Shown one piece after another: positions 1-11,709 of a stretch of DNA of 64,000 bases. The DNA is taken from assembly GCF_014898815.1 (NCBI RefSeq), contig NW_026515535.1:186001-250000 (forward strand). The letters run 5' to 3'. The position numbers and the translations under genes are program-made. A model generated the notes under the pieces. It was given only the letters and a program-made list of their open reading frames with translations, was not told where the DNA came from and searched no databases. This DNA comes from Panonychus citri. Lineage: Eukaryota; Arthropoda; Arachnida; Trombidiformes; Tetranychidae. Position 1 is the stretch's first letter; the number at the start of each line of letters is the position of its first letter.

Positions 1-426
1 GCTTTCTCCTTCTAAAAGTAATTTAGTTTTCCTGCTTAATGTAGAAATGGAAAAGTCATAAAGTTAATTTCCTGGAGAGAGGAGGAGTAAAGATGCAAAC
101 ATATACTTCTCTCTCTTGTCAATGTAAATCAAAATAAATGGGTTTTTAGGAGGAAAAACTCCCAGTAAAGTAAAAGTAATAAAAATAATAGCATTGGGGT
201 GAGGAGGAAGGTTATGCTACCTTTGACCATTTAGATTTTTATCCCCTCACAATAGTATCAACCCCATTAACGTAGGTTATTGTTGGGTTAACCTTGAAAC
301 TGACCAGTTCTTGTGGTCTACTGTCCGTTAAAGTTGATCAATTGTTCAAAGTAATTCACGAACTAATTACTTATATTATTATCATCATGAATTTCAACTG
401 AATCACTTTTAATTAATCTTATACAG

Positions 427-875
427 GATTAGGTCCATTTGTTTTTCTTGATTCGAGGCTTAATGGCCAAACTTATGTAGAAATTTTGGACACCTATGGT
501 GTTGAATTGATTAAGGAGAGATTTGGGACTAACGAATGCTTTTGGGTTGAGGACAATTGTCCCGCTCATCGATCGTCGTTAGTTCGTGAGTGGTTTGAAT
601 GTGCAAATGCGTTACATCAGATCAATGTAACGCTTTTGAGTCTACCTGCCTACTCTCCTGATCTCAATCCTATCGAAAACGTTTGGGGTGATCTTAAATA
701 CGAATTCTTGTATTCAAATTGTTCAATTGATTCTATCGAAGAAATGAAATTGAATATTAAGTTAAATTGGGACAGAAAGAAAAATGATTGTGACTATTTC
801 AAACCTTTCGTTAATTCATTACCAGAAAGGTTACAAGATGTAATTGAGCAAGATGGTTTTCCAACGAGATTTTGA
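427..875 (+). pseudogene. C-terminal part of a Tc1/mariner-superfamily transposase (last exon or fragment)
   Basis: The reading frame is open from a stop at 414-416 to a TGA at 873-875. It reads like the DDE_3 half of Tc1/mariner transposases: a GLGPFVFLDSR...Y.EIL lead-in, then the catalytic DNCPAHRS block and the LPAYSPDLNPIENVW block. The second catalytic Asp and the final Glu are present, separated by 40 residues. The N-terminal helix-turn-helix region and the first catalytic Asp are missing from the window. A plausible splice acceptor (TTATACAG) ends at 426, exactly where similarity begins, so this may be the last exon of a gene starting left of the window. A truncated insertion is equally possible. 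There is no internal stop or frameshift. An AATAAA follows at 893-898. I see no terminal inverted repeat on the right. Confidence 0.75.
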
Positions 876-2100
876 TTAAATGAAATTGATTAAATAAAAT
901 TGATTAGATAACCAACTCTATGCGCAACATTAATTCAAAGTGTACGAAACTTAATTTTCGTGGCTGTATAATGTTGCTTATTAATTAACATTAACATAAC
1001 ATTTATCGTTCATTTAACTTACCTTGTTTTTTTTTCATGTCTTAATGATTGTAAGTGGTTTCTATTTTCAAATGATTTAAATTTATAATTAAAGTTAATC
1101 ATGATTTATCATAACAACAATTTAAATTCTCAATGAAATGAGTAATAAATTAATTGATTTGTTTTAATAGTAATCAAAGTGTTTACGATGCAAAGAAAAG
1201 TTTGAGAGAAAAAAAAACTTTTTTTATTTATTCTCATTCCAATTCCAATTCCAATTCCAATGAATTATGAATATCATGTGGGTAGGAGGAGGTGGTGGTG
1301 GTGGTGATGGTCAAGGCTGTGGGAGGTGAACTAACCAGGTGGAAATTGTGAAATTCATCATGATTATAATTGATATCCAATCGATATGAGTGTTAATCAG
1401 TTTTAGTATAATTTATTCAAGGCTGAATCTGGATAATGATCCTGATTTCCCTCTTGTTCACTAATTGCTCAAGGGTGAATTTGAGTTATAATCCCTTATA
1501 TTCATATTTACAATCAATTGTGACAATTAAGCCTCATCATCATCATCATCATAAGGTAAATTAGAGAGCCTTAAAAAATTAGAAAGAAAAATTAATCATT
1601 GTAATTGAATTAAAATTAAAGGATAAAATGGAAAAATGTTAACAGTGACTAAGGCAAATTGCTACAATTAGCCTGCAACAAGTTTACAGTGATAATTAAA
1701 ATTGAAGAGAGAGAGAGAGAACAACGTAATCAGCTGATAATTGGAATTTGATCATCATCATCATTATCCTTTTCATGGTTATCTCATTTCATTCACCTTC
1801 CTTATGATAGAAAATTACAATTTTTCTTCCATTGAGAACAATTTTCTCAGAATAAAATTCAATTGAAACTGTATCATAAGTGGAGTAAGATGATGACGAT
1901 GATGATGATGATGATTCTAGTTGGAAATTAGAGGCAATGATGTTAAAGGTTGATTAGCCCTCAGGGTATGACCGGGGGTTTGATTGGTCAGAGATTTAAA
2001 GAGATCCAGATAAAGGGGAAGGAGAACCTTTTTCTTACCTTTTTAGTTACCAAGGATTTCGAGGTTACCTAAGATGATGAAGATGATAAAGAAAGTATAA

Positions 2101-2102
<2 letters not shown>

Positions 2103-2135
<33 letters not shown>
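2103..2135. repeat. (CT)n microsatellite
   Basis: Perfect TC dinucleotide array of 33 bases. A second array of the same length follows at 2329-2361. Confidence 0.95.
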
Positions 2136-2145
<10 letters not shown>

Positions 2146-2325
2146 GGACATAAACAAGAAGCTCATCATCATCTTCAGATCATTATATCGAGTCCTAATT
2201 GTCTATAAATTCTAATGCCCTCAATACCCTTGGAAAAATATTCTTGTTTCCCTGATTTCATTTTCCCGCTTTAATTTTCCCTCTTTTTTTTGCTTCTCTG
2301 ATTTTTCTTAATCATAACCATCATC

Positions 2326-2365
<40 letters not shown>

Positions 2366-3598
2366 GATTGGTTATCACAATTAAGAAAAGAAAAATTATC
2401 AAACATGGCAATTAAATATTTCTTTATATTTTAAATACAAATTACAATTTAAATGCCTTTAATATTATTACAACAATTATTGACTTTCCCTGTTATTGAA
2501 TTGGGAAAGCAAAAACTTTTCCTTCATTGATTATTACCTTTTAATCATAATTGTAATAGTTAAAAATCATCATCATTGAGGTTGATGATCAATGTAAACA
2601 ATTAGCAAAAAAAAGCTCAATTAATTAGAAATTAATTTCCAATAACAAACAAAAAATCAATCAAAACTTTTTCAATTTTACCGCTTCTCGATTTTTCATT
2701 TTTTTTAAGAATCAATTTTTTCACTATTAATATAAACATTGAAATAGTCACAAAACTAAATCATTGCAACAACCTTTCAATTGATTGATTGATTTAATCT
2801 TAATGATCTGATAAAATATACAATATTTCATAAGATTTTGTTTGAATTGTTATAATTAAATCAGCAAATCATGATAATGATGTAGATTCTGATGATGAGG
2901 ACAATTAACTTTAATAGTTAATGATTGTGAAAATAATAATAATAAGGTTTCGATATGAATCAAAATGAATGGAAAAAAAATTTTCGAATTTTAAATTTTA
3001 TTCTTAATCATATTGATAATGATGTTAGTTGATTTCGTTGACTCTTTCTCTCCAATCGTTAACATATAATAACATAGATTGTTATCATTATATTATTAAC
3101 GATAATCATGATGACAATTTACAAATTACACCCAAAAACCACGGAAATTAAATCGAGGAAAAAAAAAGTTCAATTGAAAGTTAATAGTTAACTAGATAAG
3201 TAATTACACTTTTCTCAAATTCTCAAAGAGGGAGAGAAAAAAAAGTTCTAAGAGAATAATTTTTTTCCCAATTCGAGCCAACAATTGATTGTTAATATCG
3301 CTAACTAATGAAACTTTGATAGTTAATTAACTGTTACACCAGAAAATTTATATATGTACACATACACACACAGACAATCAATCAATTTAATCATTGGAAA
3401 CATTTTGAATCAACTTTGAATTAATGATTGGGTATAAAAAGTTGATTGACTTTTGATTGTTATCATAATTGTTAAAATGATTAACTAACCATAGGAATTG
3501 AAAATTATGTCAAATCATGATCGTGATTATTATAACTACCATGATAATAATGATCATCATCATGAATCTAATCATAATTGATTAAAATCAAATCAAAT

Positions 3599-3602
<4 letters not shown>

Positions 3603-3638
<36 letters not shown>
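3603..3638. repeat. (AG)n microsatellite
   Basis: Perfect array of 18 AG units. Confidence 0.95.
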
Positions 3639-3639
<1 letters not shown>

Positions 3640-6080
3640 AAAAAAGGTTAAAAGGTTTTAAACAAATATCTCAACGATTAGACAAGAGCAACAATTAACT
3701 TGATCTCTTGATTAACTATTTGCTGATTAAAAATCGTGATGATTAACTTAACTATCGATAGATAATTACGTTGATTAGTCCAATTGAGAGTTAGTTAGTA
3801 ACCCCAATCAATTATCAATCAATCAAATTAAAGTTTCCAACTTTCAAAGAGTCTACAAGTTTTTTTTTATAAAAGTAAATAACTTTTTGATAGCTAATAA
3901 ATTGTAACCATTAATTAATCAATTGCATGAAAAGATTAATGATAATTGTTGATGATGATTAGTGATCTTAATTGACAAAATATACAAATTAAGTGTAAAG
4001 GTGACATTTAAAAGGCCAAAGTGTTTACAATCTGCAGAAGACTAATAATAATGATAATACCTTAGTTTTTAAGTATTTGTGGGTTAAAAGTAATTAACTT
4101 TTGGGAAATGATTACTTGATAATAATCATAATGAAGTTAATGATTATGATGATAAGCATTAAACAGCAGTATCAAGTCTTAGGTAGGAAAGATGAAGTAA
4201 AATTTAAATTGCAATACAAGGGAAAAACATAATAATAGCTACGAATGCAAATGATAACAATAAATATACAGGTAAAGGTAAAAAAAGTGGTAAACCATCA
4301 AAGCATCAAAGGTAAAATTTGCAATCTAATGTATTAATATATCAGGTAAGTAATGTAGATGCAAGATCAGCATCGTCAATGAATGTAACAAAAAAAAGTA
4401 GAAGCAAAAAGTTTTACATCAAAGTGATACAAATATGATTACGATGATGGGGAAAGATGAATATGAGGATGAGGATGATGATTAACAGAGAGAGAGAGAG
4501 AGAGAGAGAGAGATAAGGAGAGTAATTTGTTTTTGTTTTGTTGTCGGTGGGAAAGTAATTAGTGAGTTGAACGCGTGCAGGGTACTTGAGACAATCCATC
4601 ATGCTGATTGAAGCCACTGAAGCTGCAACTTTAAGATAGAGACAAAAACAAGCACCAAAATCTTATATATTGAGCTACAATCAAAGACGATTGAGTGAGA
4701 GAGAGAGAGAGAGAATGAGACACTCACTCACTCGCTCTCTCTCTCTAACTATGATTATTATTACAATTAACATCTACACACATTAGCAGCTGTTTTAAAT
4801 GATGATGATGATGGACTCATCAAGGTATTGCAATGATGATGAAGACAAGGTTACAGCCCAAAACCAAAGGTACTAAACGCAAATGAGAGAGTTTCAATCT
4901 ACAGGTAAGTGGAGAGCAAAAAAATCAGAGCAGAAGGTAAATGCTTCATGTTTATATTCATATATATTCATGTAAATATATGAATATCTGTGTCTCTTGT
5001 TGATATATTATCACAAGTTCATCCGATTGTGACTTTTACCTGAATTTTTCTGAATACTGATCTCATGATAATGAAATTTTACCTTTAACAAATTCTCAAG
5101 TAGAAAAGGAAATTGACTCTTTCTCTCTCTCTCTCTCTTTTTCTCATGTTAATTAGATATTCTTACTGAATTATTATCCAGAATAATCTATGATAATTAT
5201 CAACAGAATCATTTTCTGATCAAAGAAACAAAAATATTCAACCTAATCAACTGACCTTAACCTTTACTATTATCAAATTAACTTTTCTTTACCTTGATTA
5301 TCAATCTTTACATATGAATATCAATTAGTTTTTGTATCTATTTCATTATCATTTTTTATCATTCTCTTTTCTCTCTCCCTCTCTATCTCTCTATCTCTTG
5401 ATTGTAAAGTTAATTATTCACAATTTACATGATTATCCACTTGATTCATTATCAGATAAATTCGTTGGTTCCTTGGTTACGAGTGATTATCTAAGAATCG
5501 CTTCAATGAACTTTTCTTTTCTCTGTATTCATATACATGATAAATATATAAATCTCCATGTAATTTTCTTATGTTTATCTTTACACAGAATCTTTGACAA
5601 CAAAAGAGAAAAAGTTATTTATTATCACTAACTAATTAATTCTGTCTTCTATTTTTGTCACCGCGATTAGTCCCAAGTGCTGAGAATCATCTGGAACTTA
5701 TTTTTAAGACTATCTCAGTATGGGTTAGCATCGTGGATAGAACACTTTTTTCATTATTTGATCAACAGTTTTACCGGGCTGAGAGAGCGGCCTTTGATCT
5801 TCGAGGCCTAATAACCTTCTAAACTACAACATCTAGAGATACATGAATAAGTCATTATCTCAGCTGAATCACCCATTTTGAGGTGAAAAAAGGATCGTTC
5901 TCTGAAGTTATGGGTGAACATTTTTCTCTTACTTTTTCTTCATGAAAAAGGTAAACAAACTGACGAATCGCTACTTCGATTTTGATTTGGAAAACATTTT
6001 CAACTTATTCTTACTTCTTATTGATAGTCACGATTGAATTAGGCATTTGTGGATTTGAAATTCGAGACAAAAAGTTACTT

Positions 6081-6086
6081 TTTATT
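6081..6086 (-). terminator. Polyadenylation signal AATAAA
   Basis: TTTATT on the plus strand, 104 bases past the stop of the intact secreted gene. The mirrored copy has AATAAA at 9781-9786, so the signal predates the duplication. Confidence 0.5.
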
Positions 6087-6189
6087 GATTATTCATTCGG
6101 CAAGAAAATCTAATTGATAAATTGATCATTGAGATGAACTTTTACATTGGAATTTTCTTGTTATTTGTTAGATTAGTTGTTTGATAATT

Positions 6190-7086
6190 TTATCCGAATA
6201 ACTTGAAACCATTGGCGATACCTTTTAGTCCATTTTCAGCGACTGACCCAATAGATTTGGAAGCATCACCGGCCATACCAAGACCGAATTCACCGAGCTT
6301 TCCTTTGCCTCCCAAAACTGTTGCAGCGGCATCTCCAGCAGATTTTATTGCGTTTCCTTTCATGGCGAAACCTTGTTTAGCGGCATCGGCCACATTACCG
6401 GAAAGATTTTCAGCTAAATTACCGGTAGAATCGATTCCAGAGGCAACAGCATTGGCACCAGAAGTTGCGAGATCACCTAAACCCTTGAAAGAGTTGTCGA
6501 TCAATTTACCAGATCCATCGGCAAGATTAGCAACGGATGAAGCACCATCGCTTACAAGACCTCCTAAAGCACCTAAACCGATAGATGAAAGCATCGAGTT
6601 GGCGTTTTGTCCGAATTTATTAGATACATCAGAGACTAAACCAGTACCAGTTGATGCAAGACCGCCGAGAAGACCAAGTTTAGTGGCTTCCAAATCACCT
6701 GCAGCTTTAACGATTCCAGAACCGAATTTTGAGCCAGTCGAGGCCATTGAGCCAACACCCTTGATGGCATTACTGGAAGCATCGCCAAGTTTATTTTCGG
6801 CCTCTGCAGCCATACCAGCACCACTTTGGACTAAAGCACCAGCACCACCACCGATGGCAGAGCTAAGTGAACCAGCAGCCTTAAGGCCACTTGAAGCAGC
6901 GTTAGCAACATTACCAGCAGCCGAAGCACCAGCTGAAATAGCGCTTGAGGCCATTGAGAGTGGGTTGAACATTGAAAAATGTCTCCCATGAACATTTCCT
7001 CCAGTTAATTGTTGAAGTTGTTCATCACAAATGGCTGATGAAATTACCAACAAAAAGCAAAGAGTTGAGACTCCAATTGATTGCAT
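6190..7086 (-). CDS. Secreted Ala/Gly/Ser-rich protein, intact copy
   Basis: This single-exon gene encodes 298 residues. The first 20 or so (MQSIGVSTLCFLLVISSAIC) form a clear signal peptide, so the product is probably secreted. The mature part is unusually rich in Ala, Gly, Ser, Asn and Lys with regularly placed small residues. Imperfect motifs of the type AAxxxxN.L...G.A.A recur, and it ends in GFKLFG. There are almost no Cys after the signal and no enzyme motif. I do not recognise the family; silk, cuticle, salivary or amphipathic-repeat stress proteins are all conceivable. A TATAAAAA lies on the same strand at 7181-7188, about 95 bases above the ATG, and an AATAAA (minus strand) at 6081-6086. 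The long plus-strand frame over this region is a shadow created by the biased composition. Confidence 0.8.
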   Translation of the reverse strand: MQSIGVSTLCFLLVISSAICDEQLQQLTGGNVHGRHFSMFNPLSMASSAISAGASAAGNVANAASSGLKAAGSLSSAIGGGAGALVQSGAGMAAEAENKLGDASSNAIKGVGSMASTGSKFGSGIVKAAGDLEATKLGLLGGLASTGTGLVSDVSNKFGQNANSMLSSIGLGALGGLVSDGASSVANLADGSGKLIDNSFKGLGDLATSGANAVASGIDSTGNLAENLSGNVADAAKQGFAMKGNAIKSAGDAAATVLGGKGKLGEFGLGMAGDASKSIGSVAENGLKGIANGFKLFG

Positions 7087-7180
7087 GATTACGGCGATGA
7101 TTAGATCAATTAAATTGAACTTCGAATAATATTAATATTAGTAATTAATAATGATAATAAATCAATTCAATTTTCGATCG

Positions 7181-7188
7181 TTTTTATA
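7181..7188 (-). promoter_or_regulatory. TATA box of the intact secreted gene
   Basis: TTTTTATA on the plus strand reads TATAAAAA on the minus strand, about 95 bases above the ATG. It lies in a block identical to the one around 8517-8524 in the other arm. Confidence 0.6.
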
Positions 7189-7690
7189 TTCATTCATCGA
7201 GTGCTCCCTTTTCTCATCAACGCTAATTTGTCTCACTTTTTGTCTTATTCTAGTCAATTAATTTCACATTTACTTCATAATTAACCATCAAAATCAGATG
7301 GCCATCATCATTATTATTTAATTGTGATCACTTTTCTACATTTTATTTTCATTCACTTTTAATTAACTTACGAACCTAATACAATACAATAGTTATTGTA
7401 TCAAGTTGTATCTGTACTTAGATTTGTTTATTTTTAGATTATTAGGAATTAATATTGGAGTAAATTGATTAGTGCTCATAAGGTAATTTGAAGGTTAAAC
7501 CACAATTAATAACAACCGAATCAGATTAGTTTTAATTGTTACGCTTTGACAATTTAAAAAATGTAAAACAATAGAAATGTCAATATTATCAATCCAATTC
7601 ATTTCATCAAATGTGATTCATTGGTAAGACTCATCATGTTTAGTTAATTCACTCCAAGACATCACAAGACTTAAATGTAATATCAATTGA

Positions 7691-8014
7691 ATTGAGTTTG
7701 GAATCGTGGATATTTTTACTTTCCTTAGCATTTAACTATCAACTATTAATAACAAACTTTTAATAACTTTATATTATATTTTCCAACTAACTTTCTTTGG
7801 ACTGATTGCTTCGTTTATTAATTGAACTGTTCAATCGGTTTTGAATATCTCCTCCCTAAGCGTAGTTAAATTTTGGTCTATTGTCTAAGATAAAAAGAGG
7901 CCAATTTTAGTGATTCAAATTACCATTAATCGTTAATCAAATTTGATTGCAAAAGAAACGATTTAAATTAATATGTAATGATATTTTTTGGAAATGAATT
8001 TTTAATTGATTATT
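7691..8014. other. Unique spacer between the inverted arms
   Basis: About 324 bases with no mirror match and no coding potential. It is AT-rich and includes a GGCCAATTTTAG stretch at about 7898-7909. It would form the loop if a transcript crossed both arms. Confidence 0.7.
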
Positions 8015-8516
8015 TCAATTGATATTACATTTAAGTCTTGTGATGTCTTGGAGTGAATTAACTAAACATGATGAGTCTTACCAATGAATCACATTTGATG
8101 AAATGAATTGGATTGATAATATTGACATTTCTATTGTTTTACATTTTTTAAATTGTCAAAGCGTAACAATTAAAACTAATCTGATTCGGTTGTTATTAAT
8201 TGTGGTTTAACCTTCAAATTACCTTATGAGCACTAATCAATTTACTCCAATATTAATTCCTAATAATCTAAAAATAAACAAATCTAAGTACAGATACAAC
8301 TTGATACAATAACTATTGTATTGTATTAGGTTCGTAAGTTAATTAAAAGTGAATGAAAATAAAATGTAGAAAAGTGATCACAATTAAATAATAATGATGA
8401 TGGCCATCTGATTTTGATGGTTAATTATGAAGTAAATGTGAAATTAATTGACTAGAATAAGACAAAAAGTGAGACAAATTAGCGTTGATGAGAAAAGGGA
8501 GCACTCGATGAATGAA

Positions 8517-8524
8517 TATAAAAA
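8517..8524 (+). promoter_or_regulatory. TATA box of the frameshifted copy
   Basis: TATAAAAA about 100 bases above the ATG at 8624, in the same context as the box of the left arm. The promoter therefore still looks intact although the coding region is broken. Confidence 0.55.
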
Positions 8525-8623
8525 CGATCGAAAATCGAATTGATTTATTATCATTATTAATTACTAATATTAATATTATATTATTTGACGTTCAATTTAA
8601 TTGATCTAATCATCGCCGTAATC

Positions 8624-9676
8624 ATGCAATCAATTGGAGTCTCAACTCTTTGCTTTTTGTTGGTAATTTCATCAGCCATTTGTGATGAACAACTTCAACA
8701 ATTAACTGGAGGAAATGTTCACGGAAAAGGTTTGCTCTCAGGCTTCAACCCACTTTCAATAGCCTCGAATGCGGTAAAAGCCGTTGGAGACACTGTCTCA
8801 AGCGCTACTTCAGCTGCCACTTCTGCCGCTAAAAATGGTGTTGACGCTGCTAAGAATGGCCTCAGCTAACCATCAGTAATGCTGCTGGTGGGCTGGTCAA
8901 AGCTACTTCAGCTGCCGCTTCTGCCGCTAAAAATGGTGTTGACGCCGCTACAAATGGCCTCGGCTCTACCATCAGTAATGCTGCCGGTGGCTTAGTAAAA
9001 GATGCTGCTGGTGGTCTAGTCAAAAATGCCGCTGGTATGGTTGTTGGAGGCTTAGTTAAAACTGCCGCTGGTATGGCTGCAGATGCCGAAAATAAACTTG
9101 GCGATGTAACAAGTAATGCCATCAAGGGTGTCGGATCAATGGCCTCGACTGGTTCAAAATTCGGTTCTAAAATCGTTAAAGCTGCAGGTGATTTGAAAGC
9201 CGCTAAACTTGGTCTTCTCGGTGGTCTTGCATCAAGTGGTGCTGGTTTAATCTCTGGTGCATCTAATAAATTCGGACAAAAAGCCAGCTCGTTGCTTTCA
9301 AGTGTTGGTTTAGGTGCCTTAGGAGGTCTTGTCAATAGTGGATCCTCATTGGTTTCCAATCTTGCCGATGGATCTGGTAAATTAATCGACAACTCTCTCA
9401 AGGGTTTAGGTGGTCTCGCAACTTCTGGTGCCAATGCTATCGCCTCTGGAATCGATTCTACCGGTAATTTAGCCGAAAAGCTTTCAGGTAATGTGGCCGA
9501 TGCCGCCAAACAAGGTTTCGCCATGAAAGGAAACGCTATCAAAGCTGCCGGAGATGCCGCTGCAACCGCCTTAGGAGGCAAAGGTGTTGTTATGGCTCGA
9601 TGCTTCCAAAGCTATTGGGTCAGTCGCTGAAAATGGACTAAAAGGTATCACCAGTGGTTTCAAGTTATTCGGATAA
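8624..9676 (+). pseudogene. Frameshifted copy of the secreted Ala/Gly/Ser-rich protein gene
   Basis: The start is the ATG at 8624 (MQSIGV..., the same signal peptide as the left copy). The first frame runs to a TAA at 8867-8869. Compared with the internal repeat at about 8958-8980 (GGCCTCGGCTCTACC), the sequence at 8858-8871 has lost one base (GGCCTCAGCTAACC), which creates this stop. The following frame is clean from about 8872 to 9630, with repeats of SNAAGGLVK and SAAKNGVDAA type. A net 20-bp deletion near 9585 then shifts the frame again. The original C-terminus (GFKLFG and TAA at 9674-9676) is still present in a third frame. Without the two lesions the product would be about 350 residues, longer than the left copy because of an extra repeat block. 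Assembly or sequencing error could mimic both lesions. Confidence 0.75.
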
Positions 9677-9905
9677 AATGATCGCACAACTAATCCAACA
9701 AATAACAAGAAAATTCTAATGTAAAAAGTTCATCTCAATGATCAATTTATCAATTAGATTTTCTTGCCGAATGAATAATCAATAAAAAGTAACTTTTTGT
9801 CTCGAATTTCAAATCCACAAATGCCTAATTCAATCGTGACTATCAATAAGAAGTAAGAATAAGTTTAAAATTTTTTCAAACCAAATTCGAAGTAGCGAGT
9901 CGCCA

Positions 9906-11526
9906 CTTCGTTCACATTTTCGAAGAAGAAAAATGTTCTTTTCCTTATCTTCACTTTCATTCTCTCATATTAATTGCAAATCGATTGTATCCTGCATATT
10001 TTTCGCAATCTTAATTACCTCAATTTAATTTATTCTTCTAATTTTCGAAAATGAAAGCTGAAGTGGTAAAAATCCATGATACTACTCATCTAGTTGATGA
10101 AAATTCTGAAATCTAGACCAATCTAAACTATCGGGTAATCTGAATTACGAGAAAAATGTATCAGCAATTAATTGTACTCAATCCACAAACAAACTCTGTG
10201 GTAAATTGTTTACCTTGTCTGTTTAAGTGTGACAATATAAAAAATGATCATAATTTAGTTGAAAATAAATGATAATCAGCATCACAATCGCGACAATCAA
10301 CACAATTAACCTTTTGGAAAACGTTTCAACGCAAGACTAATCAAAGGACACATCATAAATTATATAATCACCAAAGCAATTAACTCATAATACTATCAAT
10401 CTGTTATAATCACAACAATTCAGGTGAATGAAACTCCAAAATCACATAATCAACAATTAGCAAAATCAAATTATTCACACTAAAGTGATGACCAATACCC
10501 CTTGACCTTCACGCATAAATGCATACCCAATGTTCAATTGTCACGAGTTTGACTCTCGAAAATATTGAGAGAGGAAAAAGTTAAATGAATTCGAAACTTT
10601 TTTCCCGCGTTTTCTACTTTTCGAAACTAAAAGTTTCTCTTAATCTTTCACTTTCCCTCCAGATTCAACCCATCAGAACAATTCACTTGAAACTTGAAGA
10701 TGATCAATAAAAACCCCCGAAAATTGAATAATCGTGGTAATAATATGAATCCACAAATTCATCATTAACCGAATCCATTAACATCATTTAAGTTCAACGA
10801 CAATAATTAATAAAAAAAGAACAATTTTCCTCATTATTTCACCTTCATCTTTTTTTCACTTCCTATTTCTACATCATCACCACCACCACCACAACCACAT
10901 CAACCCCATGTCTCTACCTTTACCTTACCATGATTATCACCTTCTTCCTATTTCATCAATCAGTTTGTTTATTCATCTGTTAATATAAATTAAATTACTT
11001 CTTGTTTACTCACAATTTTCATTCATTTTTTTACTCTAAATTTGTCATTATTATTATTACACTTCTTTTGATTATAATGACATTAGATTAACAGATATCA
11101 TCATCTTCCTGTCTCACTAACTTTCTCTCTCTCTCTCTCTCAATTAAACAGGAATAGGAAACAAAAATCAGTAAAAACAATTTCACCATGAAAATAATAT
11201 TATTTTATTTTCCCATCTCAATGTGAAAGTTATTTGACCCATTGAGCACAAACGGATAAGATGATAAATAATAATAGTTAATATATTTACTTTAGCATTT
11301 TTTACCGTTATGTTTGTCTGTGTATCTTGTAAACTTTTCCTTGTAGACAGCAAAGTCCTTGTAACAATAATAATAATAACATTTATCATCACCATCATCA
11401 CCATGATAGTAATGATCCCATTAAGATTCATTTCCATGATAATAGTAATGGTTATTTTTTTTATTCCTTTGGAAAAAAAAATTTTCTCTTTCTTGGTCTT
11501 TGTTCCTCTTTGAAACTCATTCTCAG
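9906..11526. other. Intergenic, no gene seen
   Basis: AT-rich sequence with short CT and CAC repeats. I find no exon with supported boundaries. Confidence 0.5.
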
Positions 11527-11709
11527 GGTGATGATGACCAATATCATGGAAATTGGGTAATCATTTCATCAGCTGAATTGATTGAATCATTTAAATATCA
11601 TAATCAAATCAAAGTAAATTGTAAACAATTGAAAGTAACAAAGAGATTTGAAAAACAAAAAGTTTCCTCATCCAGTGATTTTGTATTACAATTTGTTGTT
11701 GATTGTTAA
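11527..11709 (+). CDS. Candidate orphan terminal exon, unknown protein
   Basis: A pyrimidine-rich tract and CTCATTCTCAG end at 11526. The following frame is open for 60 codons to a TAA at 11707-11709. Its composition is balanced (GDDDQYHGNWVIISS...; W, C, D, E, Q, K all present), unlike the repetitive frames around it. The pattern of a Trp, then L..S, then I.V.C, then V..., then FVLQF.VDC is faintly like the end of a MATH/TRAF-type beta domain, but I would not name it. No upstream exon was found. It could be a chance open frame or a pseudogene fragment. Confidence 0.35.
   Translation, partial: GDDDQYHGNWVIISSAELIESFKYHNQIKVNCKQLKVTKRFEKQKVSSSSDFVLQFVVDC

Larger units (their letters stand above)
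876..5959. other. Intergenic, AT-rich, no gene seen
   Basis: This stretch has no convincing coding exon on either strand. It holds several (CT)n/(GA)n arrays, short ATC/GAT repeats and many TTAATTG/CAATTAA words. Three CAG|GTAAR junction-like words (about 4271, 4345 and 4904) and a weak tRNA-like A box near 5717-5737 are noted in the findings. Confidence 0.5.
5960..7690 (-). repeat. Left arm of a 3.9 kb inverted duplication
   Basis: This segment is the reverse complement of 8015-9905, with small indels. The inner non-coding part (7090-7690) matches almost base for base, pairing 7690 with 8015. Similarity fades near 5960, around the shared GCTACTTCG / CGAAGTAGCG stretch. The arm carries a complete gene with promoter, coding region and polyadenylation signal. 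Confidence 0.9.
8015..9905 (+). repeat. Right arm of the inverted duplication
   Basis: Reverse complement of 5960-7690. It differs by a 5-bp insertion near 8579, an extra internal repeat of about 150 bases in the coding region and a net 20-bp deletion near 9585. Confidence 0.9.

Noticed and set aside
6203..6991. 262-residue plus-strand frame, Pro/Ala-rich
   Set aside because: It is the antisense of the intact secreted gene. The opposite frame has a signal peptide, TATA box and polyadenylation signal. The same shadow appears at 8862-9581.
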